64,000 nucleotides of DNA from Candidatus Wallbacteria bacterium (GTDB lineage: Bacteria; Muiribacteriota; JAQTZZ01): NCBI GenBank assembly GCA_028687545.1, contig JAQTZZ010000002.1, positions 157,926 to 221,925 on the forward strand. The letters run 5' to 3'. Numbering within the stretch: the stretch's first letter is position 1; each line of letters starts with the position of its first letter. This document shows positions 17,885-26,430 of the stretch, piece after piece. Both the position numbers and the translations under genes were made by a program. Under the pieces are notes generated by a model. That model searched no databases and was not told the origin of the DNA. It worked only from the letters and a program-made list of their open reading frames with translations.

Positions 17885-19564
17885 CTATCCCAGGTCCAGA
17901 ACCTCTATCCAGTAATTTTTCTCATTTTTGTCCAGGCTCTCCCCGAACAATGACAGGCCATTGCCGTCATCGCAGATGAATGAGAGGCGGCACTCCCGGT
18001 CCAGGCAGGGACTGGTGAAAAACACCGATATTTCACCGCCCTGCTGAGACTTGCTGGGCAGCCTGGCTTCCTTTTCAGTTCCGTTCAGAGATACTTTCAT
18101 TGTCCCGGCATTCCCGGATTGCGTGCTGGCTCTGAATCTGATACAGAGTTTGCGGGAAGAGGCTGCAGCGGAAAAAATGTACTCAATCCTGCCCTTGAAT
18201 CTTCCGACCAGATGCGCCCAGCCGGTCCGGCACCACTGATCGCCAGACCAGTAATTCAGAGGAATCGGCTCGAATTTTCCGGAACTGTAATCTCTGATCT
18301 CGATTGCCAGAGTCCCGCCAGCTTGAAGGTGGTATTTTCCTCTTGGGATCGCTGCTCCGGTTTCCGGTCTGATACCTGTATGCAGAAAGTAAAATTCACT
18401 CAGGGCTTCTCTAGTCAGGTCCTTGGGCAGATAGGAAATCACAGCAGGATTCTGCCTCCCGAAATCAGTTTCTTCCAGCTGCCCGGTCTGACTGAAAAGC
18501 TCTGATCCAGGCATTGGACGGTAGAAACTTAATCCATAGCGTACATTATTTTGCCTGAGATGAGAGAGAAATTCCCCGGTCTTTGATAAATCTTCCATTG
18601 TCTCGCCTGGCAACCCGGCAATCGCCAGCACGAAGGGTTCAATGCCGTGGCAGTGGCAGATCTCCACTGCCCGCAATACCTGCTCGGGAGTAATGTTTTT
18701 CCTGATCCTCGCAAGCATTGAAACAGACCCGCTTTCCAGTCCGATGTCCAGCCGCCTGCACCCCATCCGGCGCAGCAGGTCTGCCACATGATCCGATATG
18801 TTGTCGGCTCGCGCATGAGAGCGGAATCTGATTTCCAGGCCATTTTTCTCAATCAATGCTGCCAGTTTCTGCAACTCCCTGAAATCTGTCAGCAGGTCTG
18901 CATCTTCAAAGGAAAAGCAGTCGATTCCGATTGTCCTGAAGTATTTGAATTCACTGATCAGCATTTCAGGATTGCGGAAATCTACCGTACCTTCGTAAAA
19001 AAAAGGATTGATACAGAATGTGCATTCATGTGGACAGCCACGGGAATAAAAAGTCAGCGCAGTTTTCGGCCCTTCGGGATTCTCAACGTCTTTGAGAGCA
19101 GGTTCCTGGTAAAGAGTCTGTCCCGGGTATTTAATGTATGGAAATTCAGATAAAGTTCCCAGATATTTCAACTGGGATGAAAGCAGTCCATGCCTGTATT
19201 TGTCGCTTTCCAGGCAGTCCAGCAGACTCTGAAAACGATTTTTGTAAATGATATAGTCGAATCCGGCATCCAAGTATTGCTTGAAATAATCGAAATACTC
19301 ATGAAAAAAAACAATTCTGCATTGCCCTGACTTCAGTGCCCTGATTTTCATGGCCAGCTCCAGCACTCTCTTTTCTCTGGAAGTGAGGATGAAAATATCG
19401 TATAGAGCAAAGTCCTGGGGGAGGGTATTGTCCTGCAGCTCGAAAAAGGAATAATCGAACTTCCCTTCGCAGAGAGCACCGATGGTGAGAAGATTGAGCA
19501 CCTCGTTCCGGCAGTATGAACCGGGACTTGTGGCATTAATAAGAGCAAGCCTGGATTTGACCAT
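17885..19564 (-). CDS. Radical SAM enzyme with C-terminal beta-rich domain
   Basis: A 559-residue protein. Residues 1-130 resemble a Rossmann-type B12-binding module but lack the DxHxxG cobalamin motif. The radical SAM cluster is CPHECTFC with Cys at 177, 181 and 184. Family landmarks GLESGS and GLPGETMEDL follow. Residues about 400-559 form an additional, probably beta-sandwich domain I cannot name. The start codon lies one base after the stop of the asparagine-synthetase-like gene, so they are likely one operon with the TPR gene. The substrate is unknown. It may modify the product of its neighbour. Confidence 0.82.
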   Translation of the reverse strand: MVKSRLALINATSPGSYCRNEVLNLLTIGALCEGKFDYSFFELQDNTLPQDFALYDIFILTSREKRVLELAMKIRALKSGQCRIVFFHEYFDYFKQYLDAGFDYIIYKNRFQSLLDCLESDKYRHGLLSSQLKYLGTLSEFPYIKYPGQTLYQEPALKDVENPEGPKTALTFYSRGCPHECTFCINPFFYEGTVDFRNPEMLISEFKYFRTIGIDCFSFEDADLLTDFRELQKLAALIEKNGLEIRFRSHARADNISDHVADLLRRMGCRRLDIGLESGSVSMLARIRKNITPEQVLRAVEICHCHGIEPFVLAIAGLPGETMEDLSKTGEFLSHLRQNNVRYGLSFYRPMPGSELFSQTGQLEETDFGRQNPAVISYLPKDLTREALSEFYFLHTGIRPETGAAIPRGKYHLQAGGTLAIEIRDYSSGKFEPIPLNYWSGDQWCRTGWAHLVGRFKGRIEYIFSAAASSRKLCIRFRASTQSGNAGTMKVSLNGTEKEARLPSKSQQGGEISVFFTSPCLDRECRLSFICDDGNGLSLFGESLDKNEKNYWIEVLDLG

Positions 19565-19565
19565 C

Positions 19566-21212
19566 TTATCGATTGTTGAGAAAAGCTCCCTGAATCTCAG
19601 GAGCTGAGTTGTTTTTCAAACAGGCCATTCCTGAAAGCAGCAGCAGTATCTTTTCAAATCCTTTATACCCTAAATTCCTGGTGTCTTCAAAAAGGCGCTG
19701 AGGCTCGATTTTCACTCCATTCGAGGCGGAGAATTCACTCAGCATTTTGCAGAAAAAAGGTCTGCCTTTTTCAAACCAGCGGTCAATCGGCACTTTCAGG
19801 GGTGTTTTGGGTCTTGTGAGTACCTGTTCAGGCAGGTCATTGCGCATCAGTTCATGGAGGATGAATTTGCTCTTTTTCCCGTTCAGCCGGAAATCGTCGG
19901 GTAAAGACTGGAAAAAATTACGGAATCTATAATCTGCAAACGGAACCAATATTTCCGATTCAGCAGCATCAGCAATCCCCCTGATTCTAGGTAACTGATT
20001 GTCAGGAAGGAGTTCATCGTACTGAAAATCAGTCAGCGAATTCATGGGCTTCATCCATTCAATCCAGAAATGTTCCGGTTCAGTCCAACCTTTTTGAAAC
20101 ATCTCCTTTAATTCGTCTGAATTGAAATATGGCGTAAGATATTCCCTGTGATCAAAGATTTCCTGAAGTTCATCATTGAAAATGTCCTTCAGGATCGTGT
20201 TGCGGGGGAGATTGTCAAGCATCTCTACCGGAAAAAGACTGTAATAGCGGCTCTGCCGCTCTCTCTTTGCCAGAGCGGATAACTGATAATCATATCCCAG
20301 CAGCCCTTCATCGCTCCCTGCACCATTCACAAAGCTGGAATGCCTTCCTGATAATGCAGCTATGAAGCTGAGCTGCCCCTGAGAACGAAGCAGGAAAGCC
20401 TTTTCAGACAGAAGTTTTACCATCCAGTGTTTGAACATCTCAAATGTCAAATGGATTTTTTCATGTTTGATCCCAAGATATCTGGCAACTGCCTCGGCAG
20501 ATTGAATCTCATTGTAATCAGGTTCGTCAAAAGTAATGGTATAGGCAGTCAAATTCCTGCCCAGCTTTTTCCCGGCTACTGCCAGTGATGACGAATCTAT
20601 GCCTCCTGACAGTAAAAGATTCAAGTCTTTACCGCATCTTAAATTCAGTGCATCCAGAATCAGAGCAAGCAGCGCCTTCTTTGCCTCAGCGAAACTGCCT
20701 CTGAAAACTTCAGCTTTCCAGGTATGGTATTTATCGATTTTCAGAGATTTTAAATTTAATTCCAGACAGTTCCCGGCTGGAAGGGATTGTACTCCAGTCC
20801 AGAAGGTCTGTGTCCCTGGAAGATAAGAATAGCGAAGAAATGACTGGACAGCATTCAGATTCGGAAGTGCCGGTTTCCCGGCCAGAATCGAAACATCGCA
20901 GGGATTTTCACTGAAACTCAGCACACCCTGCTCCAGACTGTAATAAATCTGCCTGCAACCCATCCGGTCACGAATCAGCAGGCCCAGTTTTTTTTTCTGG
21001 TCATGGATCAGGATCACGGCTTCAAAGTTGAATTCGCGGCAGGCAGCAAGCCCCTTTGTCCTGTATTGTTCACAAAACAATGCTGCAGGGTTGGAAAGTT
21101 CAGACAATCCGAAAAACCTTCCTGATACCGCTACAGTGATCTCACTGGCTGAATGGACCAGCGCTTCTGAACAGATCAGCAGGTTTGATGAGAGGTCCAG
21201 CGTACCTCTCAT
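19566..21212 (-). CDS. Asparagine-synthetase-like amidotransferase lacking the Cys nucleophile
   Basis: A 548-residue member of the AsnB/lasso cyclase/beta-lactam synthetase group. The C-terminal synthetase domain is intact: the ATP-pyrophosphatase loop SGGIDSS at 202-208, VNGAGSDEGLLGY and PFADYRFRNFF. The N-terminal glutaminase fold is recognisable (DRMGCRQIYYS) but begins MRGT instead of MCG, so the glutamine-hydrolysing Cys is replaced by Arg. It therefore probably uses ammonia or a substrate amine, as in lasso cyclases, but no precursor peptide is visible. It overlaps the TPR gene by four bases and precedes the radical SAM gene by one. Confidence 0.85.
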   Translation of the reverse strand: MRGTLDLSSNLLICSEALVHSASEITVAVSGRFFGLSELSNPAALFCEQYRTKGLAACREFNFEAVILIHDQKKKLGLLIRDRMGCRQIYYSLEQGVLSFSENPCDVSILAGKPALPNLNAVQSFLRYSYLPGTQTFWTGVQSLPAGNCLELNLKSLKIDKYHTWKAEVFRGSFAEAKKALLALILDALNLRCGKDLNLLLSGGIDSSSLAVAGKKLGRNLTAYTITFDEPDYNEIQSAEAVARYLGIKHEKIHLTFEMFKHWMVKLLSEKAFLLRSQGQLSFIAALSGRHSSFVNGAGSDEGLLGYDYQLSALAKRERQSRYYSLFPVEMLDNLPRNTILKDIFNDELQEIFDHREYLTPYFNSDELKEMFQKGWTEPEHFWIEWMKPMNSLTDFQYDELLPDNQLPRIRGIADAAESEILVPFADYRFRNFFQSLPDDFRLNGKKSKFILHELMRNDLPEQVLTRPKTPLKVPIDRWFEKGRPFFCKMLSEFSASNGVKIEPQRLFEDTRNLGYKGFEKILLLLSGMACLKNNSAPEIQGAFLNNR

Positions 21213-21610
21213 GATTTACTTTTCCTGCAGTATTCGATCAATTCGAGAATTTTTTCATCCCGCTCATTTTCAGGAATTTTCTCAAGATAATCTAGAGCTT
21301 TCACGAAATCACCGGACTGCTTGAAAAGGTTGCCGGTTTCATAAAGTGCTTCTGAATCAGAACCCAGTGCCAGCGCTTTTTCAAAATATCCGAATGACTC
21401 ATCGAATTCTCCCATTTCACGCAACAGGATCCCCAGTCTGACATAATCGGTTTTTCCAGGATGCGGGTCGTCTTCAAGCCTTTCCTTGAGGATGCTGTAA
21501 GCGATCTGGTAGAGAGCTTTCAGGTAGTACTTGTCATCGCTTTTCGCCTGTTTCAGCAATTCTTTCAGCACCTGGTCATTATCAAGAAGATAAAATGAGT
21601 TATTCGACAT
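21209..21610 (-). CDS. TPR-repeat protein
   Basis: 133 residues of alpha-helical repeats. Two or three tetratricopeptide-like units are visible (for example GILLREMGEFDESFGYFEKA and YETGNLFKQSGDFVKALDYL, about 34 residues apart). There is no signal peptide. TPR proteins are protein-interaction scaffolds; here it could dock the two enzymes downstream. A GAGGCGG ribosome-binding site precedes ATG 21610. It is the first gene of the TPR / Asn-synthetase-like / radical SAM cassette. Confidence 0.82.
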   Translation of the reverse strand: MSNNSFYLLDNDQVLKELLKQAKSDDKYYLKALYQIAYSILKERLEDDPHPGKTDYVRLGILLREMGEFDESFGYFEKALALGSDSEALYETGNLFKQSGDFVKALDYLEKIPENERDEKILELIEYCRKSKS

Positions 21611-21829
21611 GCCGCCTCAATTGCACACATTGAGATATTATTTACAATAGCATTTTCCATTGCTCATTTCAAACCCGGGTTGTATTGCATCCGTTTTTTT
21701 TGCATCCGTTTTTTTGATTGACATATGAGCTTCATGCAAAAATGACAGTAAAATTTGAAAGTGCCTCTTGAAATTACCACGCTGAGTATATAGATTAAAT
21801 AATGTACTTATCGATTATTTGGGGGTGCA
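21611..21829. other. Divergent intergenic region with a tandem duplication
   Basis: The divergent region between the TPR operon and kce holds two adjacent perfect copies of TGCATCCGTTTTTTT (21686-21700 and 21701-21715). A weak promoter for kce, TTGAAA (21768-21773), 17 bases, TAGATT (21791-21796), lies closer to the gene. No riboswitch or RNA gene was recognised. Confidence 0.4.
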
Positions 21830-22648
21830 ATGAAAGTCATTATCACTGCAGCAGTCACAGGTGCAGAAACCACCCGCGCCCAGCAGCCGAATCTGCCGGT
21901 AACTCCGGCGGAAATCGCCCAGTCCACATATGAAGCCTGCATGGCCGGTGCAGCCATCGTCCACCTGCATGTACGAAAAGACGACGGGACTCCTACCCAG
22001 GATGTGGGTATCTTTGAGAAAACAATTAAACTGATCCGCGAGAAATGCGAGATTGTGATCGAGATCACCACAGGCGGAGCAGTGGGCATGAGCGATGATG
22101 AGCGAGTGGCTCCGGTCAAACTCAAGCCCGACCTTGCGTCCCTCGACTGCGGCTCAGTCAATTTCGGCGACGACATCCTGCCCAACGGTTTCCCCAGCCT
22201 GCGCAGATTCGCCCGCCTGATGCGCGAACATGGCGTCAAGCCCACCATTGAATGCTTCGATTACGGCCACATCAACAATGCCAAGCTCCTGATCAAGGAA
22301 GGCCTGATCGATCCGCCTTATTATTTCACCTTTGTGACTGGTGTACCGGGTGGAATTCCGGGCACAGTCAAGAATCTTGTCTTCATGCGGGATGAGCTGC
22401 CTGAAAATACTGTCTGGTCCAGCATCGGCATCGGCGGCAAGGCGTCGCTTCCCATGGGCCTGGCAGCCCTTCTGATGGGCGGCAATGTGCGCACCGGGTT
22501 CGAAGACAACATCTATTTCAGGAAAGGCCAGCTCGCCAAGAGCAACGCCCAGCTCGTAACCCGGATCGTGGAGTTCGCCAAGGAACTGGGGCACGAGATC
22601 GCCACCCCGGCGGAAGCGAGAGAGATTTTAGGATTGAAGAAAAAGTGA
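21830..22648 (+). CDS. kce: 3-keto-5-aminohexanoate cleavage enzyme
   Basis: Kce cleaves 3-keto-5-aminohexanoate with acetyl-CoA to give 3-aminobutyryl-CoA and acetoacetate in lysine fermentation. The 272-residue protein belongs to the BKACE family; the metal-binding His pair is in IVHLHVRKDDG near residue 46, with an upstream Glu and the conserved GNVRTGFEDN near the end. The fit to kce over other BKACE members rests on gene order: kdd and kamA follow directly. A GGGGGTG ribosome-binding site precedes ATG 21830. It heads the lysine cluster. Confidence 0.93.
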   Translation: MKVIITAAVTGAETTRAQQPNLPVTPAEIAQSTYEACMAGAAIVHLHVRKDDGTPTQDVGIFEKTIKLIREKCEIVIEITTGGAVGMSDDERVAPVKLKPDLASLDCGSVNFGDDILPNGFPSLRRFARLMREHGVKPTIECFDYGHINNAKLLIKEGLIDPPYYFTFVTGVPGGIPGTVKNLVFMRDELPENTVWSSIGIGGKASLPMGLAALLMGGNVRTGFEDNIYFRKGQLAKSNAQLVTRIVEFAKELGHEIATPAEAREILGLKKK

Positions 22649-22685
22649 ATATCAGTCTGACAAAATTTTTCATTGAGGAGGTTAA

Positions 22686-23726
22686 ATGAAAGGCAATAAG
22701 TTCGGAACCCATCGCGTGATCGAGCCCAAAGGAGTGCTGCCCCAGCCCGCGCTGGTGATCGACAATGACATGAATAAACTATACGACAATGAAATACTCT
22801 GCGATGTGACCACGCTGAACGTAGACTCGGCAAGCTTCACCCAGATCAAGGACGAAGCCGTAAAAGACCCCAAAAGAATCGAAGAAATAATGCTCGGGAT
22901 TGTAGAACGCTTTGGCAAGCATAAAAATCCTGTCACAGGCTCAGGAGGCATGTTCATCGGTAAAGTAGCCAGAATTGGTAAAGCGCTTAAAGGCAAGATC
23001 CCTCTTCAGGAAGGAGACAGAATCGCAAGCCTGGTCTCGCTCTCGCTCACTCCGCTGAAGATCAAGAAAATCAAGAAAATCCACATAGACAAAGATCAGG
23101 TGGACATCGAAGGCCAGGCCATCCTGTTCGAGTCAGCGATTTACGCCAAGCTGCCGGAAGACCTGGACGAGAAACTGGCGCTGGCAGTGCTGGATGTGGC
23201 AGGTGCGCCTGCTCAGACCGCCAAACTGGTGCGGCCGGGCAATACAGTGCTGGTGATAGGCGCAGCAGGCAAATCCGGCCTTCTCTGCTGCTATGTAGCC
23301 AAGAAATATGCCGGTTGCACCGGCCGTGTGATTGCCCTGGTGCATAGCGAAAAAAGCCTGGACCTGATGAAAAAAGTGAATTTCATTGATAACGTGATCG
23401 TGGCCGAAGCCTCAAACGCAGTGGATGTGCTGGAAAAGGTGGAAGCAGTCACCAACGGACAGCTCTGCGACCTGGTGATCAACTGCGTGAGCCGTGAAAA
23501 CACGGAGATGGGATCGATTCTCCCCTGCAAAGACAATGGTACGGTCTATTTTTTCTCCATGTCCACGAGTTTCACCAAAGCAGCTCTGGGCGCCGAGGGA
23601 GTAGGCAAGGACGTGACCATGGTGATCGGCAACGGCTATACCAAGGATCATGCCGCGATCACTATCGATTTAATGAGGGAATCCGAATGGCTGAGGAAAT
23701 ATTACGAGAAAAAGTACGTCGGCTGA
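22686..23726 (+). CDS. kdd: L-erythro-3,5-diaminohexanoate dehydrogenase
   Basis: Kdd oxidatively deaminates 3,5-diaminohexanoate to 3-keto-5-aminohexanoate with NAD(P). The 346-residue protein has the N-terminal KGNKFGTHRVIEPKGVLPQPA signature of the family, a Rossmann loop VIGAAGKSGLLCCY around residue 195, and a TMVIGNGYTKDHA end. It follows kce by 37 bases with a GAGGAGG ribosome-binding site. The order kce, kdd, kamA matches Fusobacterium and clostridial lysine clusters. Confidence in function is high. Confidence 0.94.
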   Translation: MKGNKFGTHRVIEPKGVLPQPALVIDNDMNKLYDNEILCDVTTLNVDSASFTQIKDEAVKDPKRIEEIMLGIVERFGKHKNPVTGSGGMFIGKVARIGKALKGKIPLQEGDRIASLVSLSLTPLKIKKIKKIHIDKDQVDIEGQAILFESAIYAKLPEDLDEKLALAVLDVAGAPAQTAKLVRPGNTVLVIGAAGKSGLLCCYVAKKYAGCTGRVIALVHSEKSLDLMKKVNFIDNVIVAEASNAVDVLEKVEAVTNGQLCDLVINCVSRENTEMGSILPCKDNGTVYFFSMSTSFTKAALGAEGVGKDVTMVIGNGYTKDHAAITIDLMRESEWLRKYYEKKYVG

Positions 23727-23737
23727 AAGGAGTGCCT

Positions 23738-24982
23738 ATGGCTAGAGTCTTTTCGGATGTGCCTGAAAAAAAGTGGCAGGACTGGCAGTGGCAGCTGCAG
23801 AACCGCCTTATGAAACTGCCTGATCTGAAGAAATGCTACCCTCTGACTGGCCAGCAGGTCAAGGATATCCAGAAAGTGCTGGTCAGCTTCAGGATGGCGA
23901 TCACCCCATATTACCTTTCACTGATCGACCCTCAGAATCCTGACGATCCTGTGATGAAACAGGCTATTCCCACTATCCATGAAACAGAATTTTACCCCAC
24001 AGATATGGATGATCCCCTGCATGAGGAAGTGGATTCGCCTTGTCCTGGTCTCACCCATCGCTACCCTGACCGGGCGCTGCTTTTAGTGACTCATGTCTGC
24101 TCGATGTACTGCAGGCACTGCACACGCAGGAGAAAAGTCGGAGACAATGAGGACCGGCACCTTCCCAAAAAGCAGCTGCTGGCCGGCTTTGATTACATCA
24201 GGAAAACGCCGCAGATCAGGGATGTGATTCTCTCAGGCGGTGACCCCTTCACCTTGACTGATCAGGAAATAGAGTGGCTGCTCTCTGAGCTTCGCAAGAT
24301 CAAGCATGTGGAGATCATCCGTATCGGCACCAGGACTCCGGTCGTACTTCCCATGCGCATCACGGAAGCTCTCTGCCGGATGATCAAGAAGTACCATCCG
24401 GTCTACGTCAATACTCACTTCAATCATTTCCAGGAAATCAACGCAGACTCCAAACGGGCCTGCGAAATGCTTGCAGACCACGGTATTCCGCTCGGCAACC
24501 AGTCAGTGCTTTTAAAAGGAGTCAACGACAATCCGGCAGTGATGAAAAAGCTGGTCTGCGACCTCTTGAAGATCCGCGTCAAACCCTATTACATCTATGA
24601 ATGCGACATGTCCCGCGGCATCAGCCATTTCAGGACCCCTGTCGCCACAGGCATCAGCATCATGGAAAACCTGCGCGGACATGTCTCTGGCCTCGCTGTC
24701 CCGCATTTTGTAATCGACGCTCCAGGCGGAGGCGGAAAAGTGCCTGTGATGCCGACCTACATCATCTCCCAGGGGCCCGGTACGATCGTGCTGCGCAACT
24801 ACGAAGGCAAAATCATTTCCTGCCACGACCGTCCGGGCGAAGCCGAAACCGAGGACCTGCCCAAAAACCTGAGCAGATACTATTCCATGGAAGGTGTGGC
24901 GGAACTCCTGAACACCCAGAATCACGCGCTGGATTACGGCAAGATCCTCAAGAAAGGTCCCAAGCGCGGAAAAAGAAAATAA
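23738..24982 (+). CDS. kamA: Lysine 2,3-aminomutase
   Basis: KamA interconverts L-lysine and L-beta-lysine with SAM, a 4Fe-4S cluster and PLP. From ATG 23738 (AAAGGAG five bases upstream) it has 414 residues; the longer frame from 23687 only adds overlap with kdd. The radical SAM cluster is Cys121, Cys125, Cys128 (CSMYCRHC), followed by RRRKVG, the VILSGGDP loop, and the C-terminal PHFVIDAPGGGGK whose Lys binds PLP. This is the first committed step of the lysine fermentation pathway. A strong terminator follows. Confidence 0.96.
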   Translation: MARVFSDVPEKKWQDWQWQLQNRLMKLPDLKKCYPLTGQQVKDIQKVLVSFRMAITPYYLSLIDPQNPDDPVMKQAIPTIHETEFYPTDMDDPLHEEVDSPCPGLTHRYPDRALLLVTHVCSMYCRHCTRRRKVGDNEDRHLPKKQLLAGFDYIRKTPQIRDVILSGGDPFTLTDQEIEWLLSELRKIKHVEIIRIGTRTPVVLPMRITEALCRMIKKYHPVYVNTHFNHFQEINADSKRACEMLADHGIPLGNQSVLLKGVNDNPAVMKKLVCDLLKIRVKPYYIYECDMSRGISHFRTPVATGISIMENLRGHVSGLAVPHFVIDAPGGGGKVPVMPTYIISQGPGTIVLRNYEGKIISCHDRPGEAETEDLPKNLSRYYSMEGVAELLNTQNHALDYGKILKKGPKRGKRK

Positions 24983-25023
24983 TTGCTCTGATTTTTAAAC
25001 AGTCTGTTTCAAAATCGAATTCC

Positions 25024-25059
25024 AAGAAGAGAAATCCAACGGGTTTCTCTTCTTTTTTT
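25024..25059 (+). terminator. Rho-independent terminator after kamA
   Basis: A 14-base-pair stem with one G-T wobble (AAGAAGAGAAATCC at 25024-25037 with 25041-25054), a three-base AAC loop and a run of seven T ending at 25059. It separates kce-kdd-kamA from the sigma factor gene. Confidence 0.85.
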
Positions 25060-25087
25060 GAACCGATTCCATTTTTTTTCGTATAGT
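25058..25087 (+). promoter_or_regulatory. Promoter of the ECF sigma / KamB-like transcript
   Basis: TTGAAC (25058-25063), 18 bases, TATAGT (25082-25087), overlapping the end of the kamA terminator. Transcription would begin near 25094, with GAAGG before ATG 25105. The element looks like a housekeeping-sigma promoter, not an ECF-type one. Confidence 0.55.
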
Positions 25088-25104
25088 ATGTAAAAGAAGG
25101 CAAA

Positions 25105-25608
25105 ATGGACGCAAACGAAACACTCAAAAAATGGTTTTCCGAATATCACAGAGAGCTGTTTCTGTTCCTGCGGAAGCTGAGCAGAGACCATCATCTGGCG
25201 CAGGACCTGATCCAGGAAACTTATGTCAGGGCTTACCTGAAATTCCACCTGTACGATCCCTCTCGCGGAAAACTGAAAAACTGGCTCTACCGGATCGCCA
25301 TAAATCTTTATCACGACCATCTGCGTTTTGAAAGCAGAGAACAGGAAACAGTCCGGAAACTGTCTGTGGAAAAACAGCTGGAATCCCAGGGCGACAAAAA
25401 CGGAGAGGAATGCTTTAAAATTCTACTGGAGCGAGCAGTGGACAGCCTGATTCCGGAGAAAAGGGAAATTCTGCTGTTATCGCTGGACAATAAGCTTGAA
25501 GAGGTAGGGCGGATTCTGGATCTGCCTGAGGGAACGGTAAAAAGCCGGCTTTTTCATATCAGACGGGAACTGCAGTCCCTGATCGAAAAACTGGAAACGG
25601 AGGCGTGA
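25105..25608 (+). CDS. ECF-type RNA polymerase sigma factor
   Basis: A 167-residue sigma-70 family protein with only regions 2 and 4: region 2 (ELFLFLRKLSRDHHLAQDLIQETYVRAY, residues about 17-44) and region 4 helix-turn-helix (VGRILDLPEGTVKSRLFHI, about 131-150). It should direct RNA polymerase to a small regulon, released by the membrane protein encoded immediately downstream (one base gap). It sits inside the lysine cluster between kamA and the KamB-like gene, which is not the usual arrangement. No second ECF-like promoter was found here by eye. Confidence 0.93.
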   Translation: MDANETLKKWFSEYHRELFLFLRKLSRDHHLAQDLIQETYVRAYLKFHLYDPSRGKLKNWLYRIAINLYHDHLRFESREQETVRKLSVEKQLESQGDKNGEECFKILLERAVDSLIPEKREILLLSLDNKLEEVGRILDLPEGTVKSRLFHIRRELQSLIEKLETEA

Positions 25609-25609
25609 A

Positions 25610-26371
25610 ATGGGTATTAAAGACTTGAAGGAAAAACTGGACAGAATGGACGATTACATGCAGGACAAAAATGAGTCAATCCCGGAATGGGATGAGATTT
25701 CCGGCACTGTATACACGAAAATGGTGGACAGGACTTTCGGATATCTGATTTCATCACTGGCTGCGTGTTTCTTTCTGACGTTTGTGTTTCCAAGATATTA
25801 TGCCGTCTGCAGCTTGAGCGGAAGCGATCCCGCAGAGTTCCTCAGACAGATAACGATTCTCTTTCTAAATCCCGGTATGCTGATTTCCACGATACTCGCC
25901 CTGCTTTTTTTCCTCGGGGGAACTGCACTTTATTTTTCCCATAACTGGGGACGGCTTCTGCTGAACTATTGCTTCGTGTTCTGGGGGCTGATAATCATCT
26001 ATGAGATGCGCCACGGATTCGGCATGTTTCTCTCAGCAGAGATTTCCCAGAAGCTCCTGGCTCTGATGCTCTGGTTCTCAGTCATTCCTTTCATCTATGC
26101 CTATTTTGTCTATCATCAGCAGAGACTTTTTCATCTGAGCTTCTTGAAAGGCCTCATCCTGATCATGATGGCTGTCAATCTCTATATCATCTTCAACAGC
26201 ATCTTCCTGGCACCGGCCGCGGCAGACAGACATGCCAATTACTTGCCGCTCGCCTTCTTTGCAGTCATCCTGATGCAGACTTACGAGGGACTCGGAACCT
26301 TCTTTCCCTCATTGCGTCAGATGCTGCATGGAAAATCAAAAGCCTCACAACCCCGTGAAACTGGAGCCTGA
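25610..26371 (+). CDS. Multi-pass membrane protein, probable anti-sigma partner
   Basis: 253 residues. A 40-residue soluble N-terminus (acidic and basic helix) is followed by about six membrane segments. It lies one base after the sigma factor stop and is translated from a GGAGG-type site within it, which is the usual place for an anti-sigma factor. It does not show the zinc-binding HxxxCxxC of ZAS-type anti-sigma domains, so the role is inferred only from position and topology. Confidence 0.7.
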   Translation: MGIKDLKEKLDRMDDYMQDKNESIPEWDEISGTVYTKMVDRTFGYLISSLAACFFLTFVFPRYYAVCSLSGSDPAEFLRQITILFLNPGMLISTILALLFFLGGTALYFSHNWGRLLLNYCFVFWGLIIIYEMRHGFGMFLSAEISQKLLALMLWFSVIPFIYAYFVYHQQRLFHLSFLKGLILIMMAVNLYIIFNSIFLAPAAADRHANYLPLAFFAVILMQTYEGLGTFFPSLRQMLHGKSKASQPRETGA

Positions 26372-26395
26372 GGCATGGTGTGTGTCTGGATTTTC

Positions 26396-26424
26396 GTGAC
26401 AATACCGCGGGTTTGGGATACAAT
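26396..26424 (+). promoter_or_regulatory. Promoter abutting the KamB-like gene
   Basis: GTGACA (26396-26401, five of six to consensus), 17 bases, TACAAT (26419-26424). ATG 26431 follows the -10 by six bases with no ribosome-binding site, so the gene would have a leaderless transcript. Confidence 0.6.
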
Positions 26425-26430
26425 TACTGC

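Noticed and set aside
21611-21829. Precursor peptide gene for the Asn-synthetase-like enzyme
   Set aside because: No small frame with a ribosome-binding site was found near the cassette.
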